The position numbers were made by a program, and so were the translations under genes. The notes under the pieces are model-generated. The model searched no databases and had not been told where the DNA came from. It saw only the letters and a list, made by a program, of their open reading frames with translations. This document shows positions 46,582 to 55,886 of a DNA stretch of 64,000 nucleotides, in pieces. The DNA comes from Gellertiella hungarica (GTDB lineage Bacteria; Pseudomonadota; Alphaproteobacteria; Rhizobiales; Rhizobiaceae), in NCBI RefSeq assembly GCF_014197145.1, contig NZ_JACIEZ010000002.1:796551-860550 (forward strand), given 5' to 3'. Within the stretch, counting starts at the first letter, position 1. Each line of letters opens with the position of its first letter.

Positions 46582-47949
46582 TCACGAGATGCGGTTGCGC
46601 TCGACCGTGAGGTTGGCAAAGGCTTCCGCCCCGCCCGCGATCAGGTCGCCGCTCGCCTGCTCGTTCCAGCGGAAACCGGCAATGGCGACGGGCGTGTCCG
46701 AGAAGCCGTTCCCCGTGACCAGCGCTCCGCCCGCGCCCTCGGCAACGCTGACCGCACAGCCGACGGGGGCGTTGCGCACCATGTTGCCCGAGGCGACGAC
46801 ATTGCGCAGATAGGGACCCCAGCCGAGAAGAAGGCCCCATTTCGCCGCGCCATCCACCGCATTGCCCGAGAGCACGCTGTCGGCCTCCGCCGAGATCGCC
46901 GTGCCGAAGCCGCCATCGGTGGCGGGGTAGGGGCCGCGCGCGGTGATGTCGCGCACCACGTTGCCGGTGATGCTGGCCAGCCGCCCGCCCTCGTTGAAGT
47001 TGACGACCGAGATACCGTTTGCCGCGCCGTGCACGGTGTTGGCGGAAATCACCGCGCCCTCGAAGGCGAATTCGGAATAGATCGCCGTCTCGCCCGAGCG
47101 CAGGCAGCGGTTGCCGGTGATGGAGACGCCGGAGGCGCTGTTGGCGCGGATGGCGGAAAAGGCGCAATCCTCCACGTGATTGTCCGAAATCGTCACGTTG
47201 CCGGCGCGGAAGAGGTTGATGCCGTTGCCGTACTGGCCCGTGCCGCCGGAGCGCGCCAGGATGCGCGACACCCGGTTGCCCGAAATCAGGGTGCCGTCCT
47301 CGCCCGGCTGATAGCGGTGGACGAGAATGCCGCCATTGCCGCAGCCTTCCACCCGGTTGTCGCGGATCGCCAGCCCCCGGCTTTCGACGGCATAGAGGCC
47401 GGCTTCCGCCGCACCCGAGATGTGGCAGGCGCGGATCTCCCCGCCCGACCCCTCCAGATGAAGGCCGTTGCGCGCGGAGCCGAAGAGGGCGCAATCCTCC
47501 ATCTCCACCCGCTCCACCGCCGAAAAGTGCAGGAGACCGCCGACATCCTCCTGAAGCCAGCGGTTCATGCCGTCGATCTCGATGCCGGAAAGGCGGATGC
47601 GCCGGGCGCCCGCCGCGTGGAAAAGCCGGCCGTCGCCGGTATATTCGATGCGCGTGCGGCCGGGCACGCCGACGAGATCGGTATTGTCGGGAAGCTCGAT
47701 GCCCGAAAGCCGGTAGGTGCCCGGCGGCAGGAAGACGGGCTTGCCCCGCGCGGCGGCATCGGCAAGCACCCGCAGGAAGCGGCGGACCTGGCCTTCCGGC
47801 CGCCCGCCCGGCTCCACCGGCAGGCCGGCATCGATGCTGCCCCTCAGCCCCGCTTCCCGGAACAGGCCCTCCGCCCGCGCCGGTGCCAGCGCAAGACCGG
47901 AAACGGCGCCCGCAAGGGCAGTGCGAAGAAAGGCGCGGCGTGTCGGCAT
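46582..47949 (-). CDS. Twin-arginine-exported repeat protein (TIGR03808-like, right-handed beta-helix)
   Basis: 455 residues. A Tat signal peptide (MPTRRAFLRTALAGAVSGLALAPARA as residues 1-26) shows the RR motif. Parallel beta-helix repeats follow, each with Gly/Asn turns (ISGNRVSRI, ISDNHVEDC, ITGNRCLRS, ISANTVHGA, ITGNVVRDI). The arrangement matches a family of uncharacterised Rhizobiales Tat proteins. Beta-helix proteins often bind or cleave polysaccharides, but no catalytic triad can be assigned. GGAG precedes ATG 47949. Confidence 0.85.
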   Translation of the reverse strand: MPTRRAFLRTALAGAVSGLALAPARAEGLFREAGLRGSIDAGLPVEPGGRPEGQVRRFLRVLADAAARGKPVFLPPGTYRLSGIELPDNTDLVGVPGRTRIEYTGDGRLFHAAGARRIRLSGIEIDGMNRWLQEDVGGLLHFSAVERVEMEDCALFGSARNGLHLEGSGGEIRACHISGAAEAGLYAVESRGLAIRDNRVEGCGNGGILVHRYQPGEDGTLISGNRVSRILARSGGTGQYGNGINLFRAGNVTISDNHVEDCAFSAIRANSASGVSITGNRCLRSGETAIYSEFAFEGAVISANTVHGAANGISVVNFNEGGRLASITGNVVRDITARGPYPATDGGFGTAISAEADSVLSGNAVDGAAKWGLLLGWGPYLRNVVASGNMVRNAPVGCAVSVAEGAGGALVTGNGFSDTPVAIAGFRWNEQASGDLIAGGAEAFANLTVERNRIS

Positions 47950-48251
47950 GGGACGGCTCCGGCAAGATTTCATGTCCTGCCTGCAGGCTTTGCAAGGCTC
48001 ATGCCAGCGCCGGCGTGCCATTATGGCACGGTGCATCGGAGCCCGAAGGGCGCGCCGTCCGGCTCCGTCACCCCGAAAAACCCTCTATTGACGCGGATTT
48101 GACCGGGCTTTCGCGGTTTAATGCTCGCGTTAATAGTAGACTATGAATATATTAAAACGAGCCAGTGTGCTTGTTTAGACATTGTCAAAGGCATGCGGTC
48201 TAGGATGTCTCCGGGACAGGAGGCCTTGGATCGAGGAAAAAGGAATGGAGC
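47950..48251. other. Divergent intergenic region
   Basis: 302 bp between the Tat protein gene (minus) and the GGDEF-EAL gene (plus). The AT-rich 48115-48190 stretch (TTAATAGTAGACTATGAATA) is the likely promoter of the latter. No repeat element. Confidence 0.45.
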
Positions 48252-50549
48252 ATGCACAAGCCCGGCTTTTTGAGTGATGGCGATACCGGCAGTGCGGAAC
48301 TGTCCGAGGAAAGCCGAATCCTCCTGTCGCTCGCAGGCGCCCGCATCGTCACCGAGAGCACCGAGCTTCTGACCGCGGAGGTGGATTTCCTCCGCTCGGT
48401 TCTGGAAAAGCTGCCGGCGCAGATCTTCGTCAAGGATACCCAGAGCCGGTTCCTCTTTGCCAATGGCGCGACGCTTGCCCGCCTTGGCGCCTCCAGTTTC
48501 GACGAGGTGCGCGGCAAGACCGATTTCGCCTTCTACGGCCCCCACGACGCCCAGGGCTTCTACGACCTCGAGCAGGAGATCGTCCGCACCGGAGAGGCGG
48601 CGATGAACCGCGAGGAGAAGTTCGTCGGCCAGGACGGGCTGCCCTCCTGGCACCTGTCCTCCAAGCTGCCCGTGACCGGGCCGGGCGGAGAGGTGACCGG
48701 CATCGTCGGCTTCTCCCTCGACATCACCGAGCGCAAGCGGCAGGAAATGCTGCGCCGCGGCCAGTCCGACCTTCTCGAGATGATTGCCCGCAGCGAGCCG
48801 CTGCCGGTGGTGCTGGAGGTGCTGGTGCTGCTCATCGAGGCGCAGCTTTCCGGCATCTTCGGCTCCATCCTGCTGCTCGACGAGGCGGGACGGCATCTCT
48901 ACAAGGGGGCCGCGCCGAACCTGCCCGACGCCTATAACGACCGCATCGAGGGCGTCGCCATCGGCAACATGGTCGGCTCCTGCGGCACCGCGGCCTGGTC
49001 CGGCAAGCCGGTCTTCGTCAGCGACATCATGAACGATCCGCGCTGGGCGAACTATCGCGGCCTTGCCGCCGCCTTCGGCTTCCGCTCCTGCTGGTCCACG
49101 CCCATCATCGCGCAGCAGAACCACGTGCTCGGCACCTTCGTGCTCTACTCCTTCGAGGTGCGCGAGCCCTCCGCCGACGAGCTGTCGCTGATCAGCATCG
49201 CCACCCACATTGCCGGCATCGCCATCGAGCGCAAGCGCGCCGAGGAACGCATCCGCTATCTCGCCCATCACGATTCGCTGACCGGCCTGCCGAACCGCGC
49301 CGCCTTCCTGGATCTCATGGCGGAGACGCTGAACCAGGCGCGCCATACCGGCCAGAACGTCTCGGTCGCCTATTTCGACATCGACAATTTCAAGCAGGTG
49401 AACGATGGCTTCGGCCACCATGCGGGCGATCTGCTGCTGCAGGAATTCGCCGCGCGGCTGATGGCCTTCAAGCATGGCAACGACCATGTGGTGCGGCTCG
49501 GCGGCGACGAGTTCGTGATGCTCTGTCTCACCAAGCCCGGCGAGGAATCCGCCTTCATCAGCCGGCTGCACCAGCTGCGCAAGGACATCGCCCGGCCGGT
49601 GCAGATCGGCGGGCAGGACGTCATCACCACCGCCTCCATCGGGGTCGCGACCTACCCCAACGACGGCGAGACGCCCGAGGCGGTGCTCGCCAGCGCCGAT
49701 GCCGCCATGTACCGCTCCAAGGAAATGGGGCGCGACACGCTCTGCGTCTTCGACGGCCCCGGCAACATCAAGATCAGCCTCGAGATCGGCCGCGAGGAGG
49801 AGCTGCGCCGCGCCATCGAGAACGAGGAGCTTTTCCTCGAATACCAGCCGCGCGTGAACATGATCACCGGCCAGATCCTCGGGCTGGAGGCGCTGGTGCG
49901 CTGGCGCCACCCGAAATCCGGCATCGTGCCGCCGCTGCAGTTCATTCCGCTGGCGGAGGAAACCGGCCTCATCCTGCCGCTCGGCACCTGGGTGATGAAG
50001 ACCGCCGCCCGCCAGGCGAAGGCCTGGCAGGATGCCGGCCTGCCGCCGGTGGTGATGGCGGTCAACGTATCGGCCCGCCAGTTCTGCGATCCGCTCTTCA
50101 TCAACCACGTGGAGGAGGCGCTGGCCGAAAGCGGCCTTGCGGCGGAGTTCCTCGAGCTGGAGCTGACCGAGCACACGCTGATGGGCGATGTCACCGGCGC
50201 GCTCAACGCGATGAATGCCGTGAAGGCGCTCGGGGTGCGGCTTTCGGTGGACGATTTCGGCACCGGCTACGCCAATCTCGACGTGCTGCGCAACTTCCCG
50301 ATGGACCTGCTGAAGATCGACCGCTCCTTCATCGATGCGCTGCCGGGAGACCAGGCGACGAAATCCATGGCCGGCGCGGTGATGTCGCTTGCCCGCGACC
50401 TCAACCTCACCGTGGTCGCGGAAGGGGTGGAAACCCCCGAGCAGCGCGATTACCTGCGCGGCCAGGGATGCGCGGAAGCGCAGGGCTATCTCTATTCCGC
50501 ACCCATCGGCGCACCCGACATCGCCCGCCTCCTGGGAACCGCCTGCTGA
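48252..50549 (+). CDS. PAS-GAF-GGDEF-EAL cyclic-di-GMP signalling protein
   Basis: 765 residues, no membrane segment. A PAS domain (about 45-160; LPAQIFVKDTQSRFLFAN) is followed by GAF (about 175-330; GSCGTAAWSGKPVFVSDI). GGDEF is intact at 417-421 (RLGGDEFVML) and EAL is intact with E546-A-L (GLEALVRWRHP), plus NVSARQF, ELTEHTL, DDFGTGYANL, KIDRSF and EGVET. Both diguanylate cyclase and phosphodiesterase activities are therefore possible, switched by the sensor domains. ATG 48252 follows GGAG closely. Confidence 0.93.
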   Translation: MHKPGFLSDGDTGSAELSEESRILLSLAGARIVTESTELLTAEVDFLRSVLEKLPAQIFVKDTQSRFLFANGATLARLGASSFDEVRGKTDFAFYGPHDAQGFYDLEQEIVRTGEAAMNREEKFVGQDGLPSWHLSSKLPVTGPGGEVTGIVGFSLDITERKRQEMLRRGQSDLLEMIARSEPLPVVLEVLVLLIEAQLSGIFGSILLLDEAGRHLYKGAAPNLPDAYNDRIEGVAIGNMVGSCGTAAWSGKPVFVSDIMNDPRWANYRGLAAAFGFRSCWSTPIIAQQNHVLGTFVLYSFEVREPSADELSLISIATHIAGIAIERKRAEERIRYLAHHDSLTGLPNRAAFLDLMAETLNQARHTGQNVSVAYFDIDNFKQVNDGFGHHAGDLLLQEFAARLMAFKHGNDHVVRLGGDEFVMLCLTKPGEESAFISRLHQLRKDIARPVQIGGQDVITTASIGVATYPNDGETPEAVLASADAAMYRSKEMGRDTLCVFDGPGNIKISLEIGREEELRRAIENEELFLEYQPRVNMITGQILGLEALVRWRHPKSGIVPPLQFIPLAEETGLILPLGTWVMKTAARQAKAWQDAGLPPVVMAVNVSARQFCDPLFINHVEEALAESGLAAEFLELELTEHTLMGDVTGALNAMNAVKALGVRLSVDDFGTGYANLDVLRNFPMDLLKIDRSFIDALPGDQATKSMAGAVMSLARDLNLTVVAEGVETPEQRDYLRGQGCAEAQGYLYSAPIGAPDIARLLGTAC

Positions 50550-50834
50550 GAGGCACCGAGGCGGCGCCAAGGGACGGCGCCAAGGGACGGCACGGGGGGG
50601 CAGATCACGCCCGCCCGAAAGATTTCATTCATCAACAACAGAATTTTCGAAAAATGCAGCCCGGCGGATTGTTCTAGATCAAACCGCTGCGCTGTGCGCT
50701 TGGGCATAGTGTTGCCATAAAGGCAGCAAAGCCGGAAACGGACCTGCCGAGACAAAGTAAAACTCAAGATGAAGTGGCAGCTCTTCCTTCGGCGTCGGGG
50801 GACGAAACGGAGAAGGCTTGCCGGGAGACAGGAC

Positions 50835-51035
50835 ATGATACGTTTGGCAGCCGTTCTATACATTCTCACCGCAACCGTCTTTGCCGGCTCCGCCGTGATT
50901 GCCGTACTGACGATGCACCTGATGGCGCCGGCCCAGATCGGCGGTGCCTTCCTGGCCGGTCTCGTGCTGGCCGCTCCGGTATCGGTTCTCGTCGCGCGCA
51001 ACATCTACAACGCCCTGAACGGCCGCGGCATCTGA
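50835..51035 (+). CDS. Small two-helix membrane protein
   Basis: 66 residues, MIRLAAVLYILTATVFAG then GGAFLAGLVLAAPVSVLVARNIYNAL: two membrane helices with a short loop. GGGAG lies about 9 bases before ATG 50835. An in-frame ATG at 50769 would add a basic 22-residue stretch. I recall short rhizobial proteins like this carrying the misleading name CTP synthetase; there is no such enzyme here. A strong terminator follows. Confidence 0.75.
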   Translation: MIRLAAVLYILTATVFAGSAVIAVLTMHLMAPAQIGGAFLAGLVLAAPVSVLVARNIYNALNGRGI

Positions 51036-51053
51036 CGCGTTTGCGACAGGGCA

Positions 51054-51097
51054 GGCGCTCCCGGAATGCGGGCGGGCCCGGGAGCGCCCTTTTTTTG
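51054..51097 (+). terminator. Rho-independent terminator
   Basis: GGCGCTCCCGG (51054-51064) pairs with CCGGGAGCGCC (51078-51088), followed by eight T after one C. It ends the small membrane protein transcript. Confidence 0.92.
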
Positions 51098-51154
51098 TTG
51101 GCCGGGCTCGGCTAAGAGGCAGGCTGGATTGCCAACCGAGGCCAGGAGACCGCC

Positions 51155-51601
51155 ATGCTCGAAACGCCCCGCATCGTCGAAGCCGACGAGCAGCTGACCG
51201 CCGTCGTGAGCTTCAGGGTGCCGCGCACCGAGATCGTCGAGGCGATGGGCGCGGGCCGCATGGAGCTCATCGAGGTGCTCGCGCGCCAGGGCATAGAGCC
51301 CGCCGGCCCGTGGTTTTCCCGCCATCACCGCATGGATCCGGAATGGTTCGACTTCGAGGTCGGCCTGCCGGTGGCAAGGCCCGTCGCGCCCGAAGGCCGC
51401 GTCACGCCCTCCACCCTGCCTGCGGGCAGGATCGCGCTCACCGTCTATCACGGCGACTACGAAGGCCTCGGCACCGCCTGGGCCGATTTCATGCTGTGGC
51501 TCGAGGAAAACGGCCACCAGCCCGCCGAACAGCTCTGGGAACACTATGCCGCCAGCGAAGACGGCACCCCCGCCACCGTGCTCTGCCGCCCGGTGAGGTG
51601 A
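51155..51601 (+). CDS. GyrI-like / AraC effector-binding domain protein
   Basis: 148 residues of the stand-alone effector-binding (SOUL/GyrI-like) fold. The family marks are FRVPRTEIVEAMGAGRMELIEVL, FEVGLPVARPVAPEGRV, the strand ALTVYHGDYEGLGTAW, and a C-terminal EHYAASEDGTPATVLCRPV. Such domains bind hydrophobic small molecules or proteins; the ligand is unknown. GGAG lies 8 bases before ATG 51155. Confidence 0.82.
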   Translation: MLETPRIVEADEQLTAVVSFRVPRTEIVEAMGAGRMELIEVLARQGIEPAGPWFSRHHRMDPEWFDFEVGLPVARPVAPEGRVTPSTLPAGRIALTVYHGDYEGLGTAWADFMLWLEENGHQPAEQLWEHYAASEDGTPATVLCRPVR

Positions 51602-51892
51602 AGGGGCGGATCCGGGCAGCGCCCCCATCCCGGGCGGACGCAGGATTGACTGTCATCAAGAGACTTGTATATTAGCAATGTCTGGGATTCGGCTGTCGGG
51701 TGACGTCATGAGAGGCCCGCCGGCAAACGCCTCGAACAGGGGAAGGCGCGTGTTTCTGTCGGCGTGACCGTTTCGCGGCGACTGCAACTGCAGGCTTTTC
51801 CGACCTGCCGTGCCAGAATGCGGCTGGGATGGATGATTGCCCGGGCAGGATGGATCCGCTGTCCGCCCGCGTCGTGCGTTGCGGGGGAAGCC

Positions 51893-52372
51893 ATGAGTGC
51901 AGCCTGGAGAATGGGTTTTCTGGTTTCCCACCTGTGCCAGTGGGTGTTCATCATATGTCTCGTCAAGCAGTACCCCTTTGTCGACCGGTCTTTGGTCGAT
52001 GCGATCGGCAGGGCGCAAATCGCGCCTGACACCTATGCGATTGCAGCGCAGATAGGCCGGTTCGACCTTGTTTCACTGCTCATGACGGTCCTCGGTATTG
52101 TCTTGACCCTTGCCGGTGTGGTCGGATTCGTCGAGGTTCGTTCCAGATCCGAATCGGTGGCCAGGGAGGCGGCAGGATCGGTCGCCGCGCGGGTCGCCAA
52201 GGAGACTGCCGAAAATGAAATCGCGCCCGAAGGAAATCGGTTGATCGAGAACTTCTTTGACCGGAAGGGAATAGACCTGAACAAGCTGCACGGCCTGTTG
52301 GCCGGTCAGCCTGCTGCGCGGGAACAGGACATAGCCAACGCTCTTGACGAGGATGGTGGGCAGAATGCTTGA
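51893..52372 (+). CDS. Membrane protein paired with an ImmA-like peptidase
   Basis: 159 residues. Two membrane segments (GFLVSHLCQWVFIICLV and VSLLMTVLGIVLTLAGVVGFVEV) are followed by a charged helical tail (SRSESVAREAAGSVAARVAKETAEN...), probably a coiled coil in the cytosol. No family was recognised. GGGGGAAG precedes ATG 51893; further upstream in-frame residues look non-coding. Its stop overlaps the start of the peptidase gene by 8 bases, so the two are translated together and likely act together. Confidence 0.72.
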   Translation: MSAAWRMGFLVSHLCQWVFIICLVKQYPFVDRSLVDAIGRAQIAPDTYAIAAQIGRFDLVSLLMTVLGIVLTLAGVVGFVEVRSRSESVAREAAGSVAARVAKETAENEIAPEGNRLIENFFDRKGIDLNKLHGLLAGQPAAREQDIANALDEDGGQNA

Positions 52373-52856
52373 CGAATGGGGCACGATCAAAAGCGGCATG
52401 AACCTGTTGCCCGTCGACGTGGCTGCCATCATCACCCGGCTCGGCATCCTGTACCGGGAAGAGCCGATGCCGAGAGAGCAGTCCGGCTACTTCAGAAAGC
52501 AGGGGAGCTTTTTCGAAATCGGGGTGAATTCTCTGGAGTCCCCGCAGCGCAAGCGTTTCACCGCCGCGCACGAGCTGGGGCATTACGTCCTGCATCGGGA
52601 CATGCTCGAGGAGGGAGAGCATTTTGATCGGCTGTTCGGCGCCGCAGCGAAAGCCAATCCGGCCTATCCCTTTGCTCCGCTTCACGAAATTCAGGCAAAC
52701 CGCTTTGCGGCGGACATTCTCATGCCCGCGGACCGGGTGATTCAGGATTTCCGGCAGCTCGAGGACCTGGCCGGGGTTGCGGCTCGATATGGCGTGTCGA
52801 GGCGCGCGATGAGGATCCGTCTGGAGAGTCTCGGCCAGCTGGTCCCGCTGGACTAG
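52365..52856 (+). CDS. ImmA/IrrE-family metallo-endopeptidase
   Basis: 163 residues. Zinc motif HELGH (69-73) and the second block HEIQANRFAADILMP with Glu108 match the family, which includes ImmA (cleaves phage repressor) and IrrE (cleaves DdrO). The N-terminal helix pair and C-terminal segment (GVAARYGVSRRAMRIRLESLG) resemble the usual helix-turn-helix-like end. No XRE repressor gene is adjacent. It overlaps the membrane protein gene upstream. The normal partner, a repressor to be cut, is unknown here. Confidence 0.88.
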   Translation: MLDEWGTIKSGMNLLPVDVAAIITRLGILYREEPMPREQSGYFRKQGSFFEIGVNSLESPQRKRFTAAHELGHYVLHRDMLEEGEHFDRLFGAAAKANPAYPFAPLHEIQANRFAADILMPADRVIQDFRQLEDLAGVAARYGVSRRAMRIRLESLGQLVPLD

Positions 52857-53032
52857 GCAAGGCCGTGCAGCCAGGTTCGCCGCGCCGGGCGTCCGGCGAT
52901 TGCCTCTCCGTGCCCGGCAAGGCTTTCCGCCTCCAGGCCGGTAGCGGCTCCGCAGATACCCACCCGCGCCAGTTTCGCGAAAGGGCAGGGGGCTAGGGTC
53001 GGGGCAGTTCCTGATCACGAACGGGTTTTTGC

Positions 53033-53929
53033 ATGTCTGTCCTTTCCGCCCGCATGGCCGTCCTTGCATCTCGCCTGATGCCGCTCGGGGCGGCCTTCCT
53101 GCTGTCCGGCTGCTACATCGATACCAGCAGCATGAACACCGACCGGTTCGTTCAGCAGACGCGGCCGATCTTCTATGTGGACGAGGAGCCGGTGGAGGCA
53201 CTGCCGCCGACGGCGAACGGCTATGTCGCCCCGCCGAACACGCTGCCGCGCGTGCCGTTGCAGGCGCCGCTTGCCGGCACGCCCGGACGCACCCCGCCCT
53301 CCAGCAACTATCCCGCCGCGCCGAGGCCCGTGGTCAAGGCCGGGCTGACGCTCTCGCCCGGCCAGCTCGATGTCTACGATCCGGAATACGAATCCATGTA
53401 CGGCACCTTCCAGGACAAGGACCGGATGCTGCCGGCGGTGCCCTACAAGCGCATCCCCGCGAAGTATCTGCGCCGCGAGGTGGCCTTCCCCAGCGCCGAC
53501 AGGCCGGGCACCATCATCGTCGACACCAAGGAGAAGTATCTCTATCTCGTGCTCGGCAACGGACGCGCCATGCGCTACGGCGTCGGTCTCGGGCGCAAGG
53601 GCTTCGGCTGGCATGGCCGGGGCGTCATCCAGTGGCGCCAGCGCTGGCCCCGCTGGACCCCGCCGGAGGAAATGGTGCAGCGCCAGCCCGAGATCGCCCA
53701 GTATTCCGCCGCCAATGGCGGCATGAACCCGGGCCTCGACAATCCGCTCGGCGCGCGCGCCCTCTACATCTTCCAGAACGGCCAGGACTCGCTCTACCGC
53801 ATCCATGGCACGCCCGAATGGCGCTCCATCGGCAAGGCGGTCTCCTCCGGTTGCGTGCGCATGCTCAACCAGGACGTGATCGACCTCTATGACCGCCTGC
53901 CCGAAAAGGCCGAGATCGTCGTGATGTGA
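53033..53929 (+). CDS. L,D-transpeptidase (YkuD) lipoprotein
   Basis: 298 residues. The signal peptide ends in a lipobox (LLSGC, Cys27), so the protein is lipid-anchored. A Pro-rich spacer (about 60-105) leads to the YkuD catalytic domain, with the motif HGT...SSGCVRM giving the active His and Cys. It makes 3-3 crosslinks in peptidoglycan or attaches outer-membrane proteins to it; rhizobia have many paralogues. ATG 53033 yields the standard lipoprotein start. Confidence 0.93.
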   Translation: MSVLSARMAVLASRLMPLGAAFLLSGCYIDTSSMNTDRFVQQTRPIFYVDEEPVEALPPTANGYVAPPNTLPRVPLQAPLAGTPGRTPPSSNYPAAPRPVVKAGLTLSPGQLDVYDPEYESMYGTFQDKDRMLPAVPYKRIPAKYLRREVAFPSADRPGTIIVDTKEKYLYLVLGNGRAMRYGVGLGRKGFGWHGRGVIQWRQRWPRWTPPEEMVQRQPEIAQYSAANGGMNPGLDNPLGARALYIFQNGQDSLYRIHGTPEWRSIGKAVSSGCVRMLNQDVIDLYDRLPEKAEIVVM

Positions 53930-54216
53930 GGCACCGCATCGCCCCCGCCGGGCGGCGGATTGCCGGGGAACGGCAGCCTTTCCCGGCCCTTCCCGGGCCC
54001 GATTCTTATAAACAGAAACAGCTAAAATAAGAGGCGGCGGCGCAGCCTTCCTTTAGCAATGTTTCATATCAGAGCTTTAACACCTTCAACTTATGGTCGC
54101 TCCCATGGCGGGCGGCAGGTTGCTGCCTGCACCGGGAGGCAGGGCCCTTTTCCATCTCCGGCTTCCCCGTGCTGACGCCCCCTTGTTCGTGCATCATGTA
54201 TTGAGGGAATGTTCAC
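53930..54216. promoter_or_regulatory. Promoter region of the first RTX-type gene
   Basis: 287 bp. GCTAAA (54021-54026) and TTTAGC (54052-54057) form an inverted pair around a GC-rich middle. TTTAGCAAT recurs at 58719 before the third RTX-type gene, where it is part of a perfect palindrome. TTGAGGGAATG just before the ATG provides the ribosome site. Confidence 0.4.
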
Positions 54217-55782
54217 ATGACTTTTCAGGCCAGATCTTTTCAGGCCGCGGGCGGCGATGGTGTGGATACGCCGACGCTGACCCCGCGCGCCGACACCTAC
54301 ACCGGCACCGAGGGCGACGACCTGCTGCTGGCAGGACCCGAGGGCTTCACCGCGGGTGACAATATCGACGGGGGCGACGGCTACGATACCGTGAAGCTCA
54401 CCAGCGGCGGCACGCTCGACATCACCCGTGCCACGCGCATCGCCGGGATCGAGCGGCTGGAGGGCTCGTCCGGCAACGATACGTTCATCGTCTCTCCCTC
54501 GCGGATGGGCGATATCGACGACATCGACGGCGGGGACGGCTTCGACGTGGTGCGCATGGTCGAATCGGGCGTGCTGAACGTCGCCTGGATGACTTCCATC
54601 GAGAAGGTCGAAGGCACCTCCGGCAATGACCGCTTCTATGTCGCCGCCGGGAACGAGACGACGATCCTGGGCGGCGGCGGCGACGATACCGTGGAGATGC
54701 TCGAGGCGGGGCTCCTCGACCTGCGCAAGTTCACCGGCATCGAAACGGTGGAAGGCTATGACGAGGCCGACACCTTCCTCGTTGCGGCGGACAACACCAC
54801 CGTGATCCGCGGCGGGGCGGGCACCGATACCGTCCGCCTGGTGAAATGGGGCCTTCTCGATCTCGGCAAGTTCGCCAGCATCGAGCGCGTCACCGGCAGC
54901 GAGGGCGACGATGTCTTCCTTTACAACCCCGGCCTGCGCACCGTCCTCGACGGAGGGCTCGGCACGGATACGCTGAAGCTTGCCTCGGCGGGCACCATGG
55001 TTCTCTCCAGCCTCGCCGGTCTCACGGGCGTGGAACGGATCCTCGGATCCTCGGGCAAGGACACCTTCGTTCTCGGCGCCACCGGCATGGGCACCTGCAA
55101 CGTCATCGATGGCGGGGCGGGTCTCGATACCGTGCGCATCGAGGGTGGCAGCCAGATCGATCTCGGCCGGTTCGTCAACATCGAGCGCATCACCGGCAGC
55201 AACGGCGACGACGTGTTCCTCTACAATGCCGCCTTCCGCTCCGCGCTCGACGGCGGGCAGGGCAGCGACACGCTGAAGCTCGCAACGGCCGGAACGCTGC
55301 GCGTCGACAGGCTCTCGGAGGCGTCAGGCATCGAAAGGTTCGAAGGCTCGGAGGGCAACGACACGCTGTTCGGCGGCAAGGGGGCGGAGACCCTTCTCGG
55401 CGGCGCCGGCAGCGACGTGCTGAAGGGCGGCTCCGGACGCGACACGCTGACCGGCGGCGCCGGGCAGGACCGCTTCCTCTTCGACAGCGCCCCCGGCGCC
55501 ACCCATGCGGACCGGATAACCGATTTCAGCGTGGAGGACGACACCATCCAGCTGGAGAACGCCGTCTTCTCGCGGCTGAAGGCAACGGGCACGCTGAATG
55601 CCGGCTTTTTTGCCGCCAACGACCGCGGGCTTGCGGCCGACCGCAACGATCACGTGGTCTACAACACCCGCACCGGCGAGCTGTTCTACGATGCCGATGG
55701 CAGCGGCAAGGGCGCGGCCCTCCTGATCGCCACGCTCGAGGGCGCACCCAGCCTGACGGCGGCGGATTTCACCGTGATCTGA
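54217..55782 (+). CDS. RTX-type secreted repeat protein (first of three)
   Basis: 521 residues, no N-terminal signal peptide. Residues about 35-370 are seven copies of a ~45-residue unit ending IExxEGSxGxDTF (for example [26 protein letters not shown]). Classic Ca2+-binding nonapeptides follow (GGKGAETLLGGAGSDVLKGGSGRDTLTGGAGQDRFLF). The end resembles the serralysin/M10 C-terminal secretion module (ITDFSVEDDTIQL... YNTRTGELFYDADGSG ... LTAADFTVI). Type I secretion is likely; no catalytic domain is visible. Acidic and Gly-rich. Confidence 0.85.
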   Translation: MTFQARSFQAAGGDGVDTPTLTPRADTYTGTEGDDLLLAGPEGFTAGDNIDGGDGYDTVKLTSGGTLDITRATRIAGIERLEGSSGNDTFIVSPSRMGDIDDIDGGDGFDVVRMVESGVLNVAWMTSIEKVEGTSGNDRFYVAAGNETTILGGGGDDTVEMLEAGLLDLRKFTGIETVEGYDEADTFLVAADNTTVIRGGAGTDTVRLVKWGLLDLGKFASIERVTGSEGDDVFLYNPGLRTVLDGGLGTDTLKLASAGTMVLSSLAGLTGVERILGSSGKDTFVLGATGMGTCNVIDGGAGLDTVRIEGGSQIDLGRFVNIERITGSNGDDVFLYNAAFRSALDGGQGSDTLKLATAGTLRVDRLSEASGIERFEGSEGNDTLFGGKGAETLLGGAGSDVLKGGSGRDTLTGGAGQDRFLFDSAPGATHADRITDFSVEDDTIQLENAVFSRLKATGTLNAGFFAANDRGLAADRNDHVVYNTRTGELFYDADGSGKGAALLIATLEGAPSLTAADFTVI

Positions 55783-55886
55783 TCCGGTCGAAACCTTAAG
55801 ATAAGAAATAAAGAATATTCTCACCTTCGCGGCCGCTCCGGGGTAACGCCCCCGGGGCCGGCCGCAAGGGGGAGAGACTGAACGGC

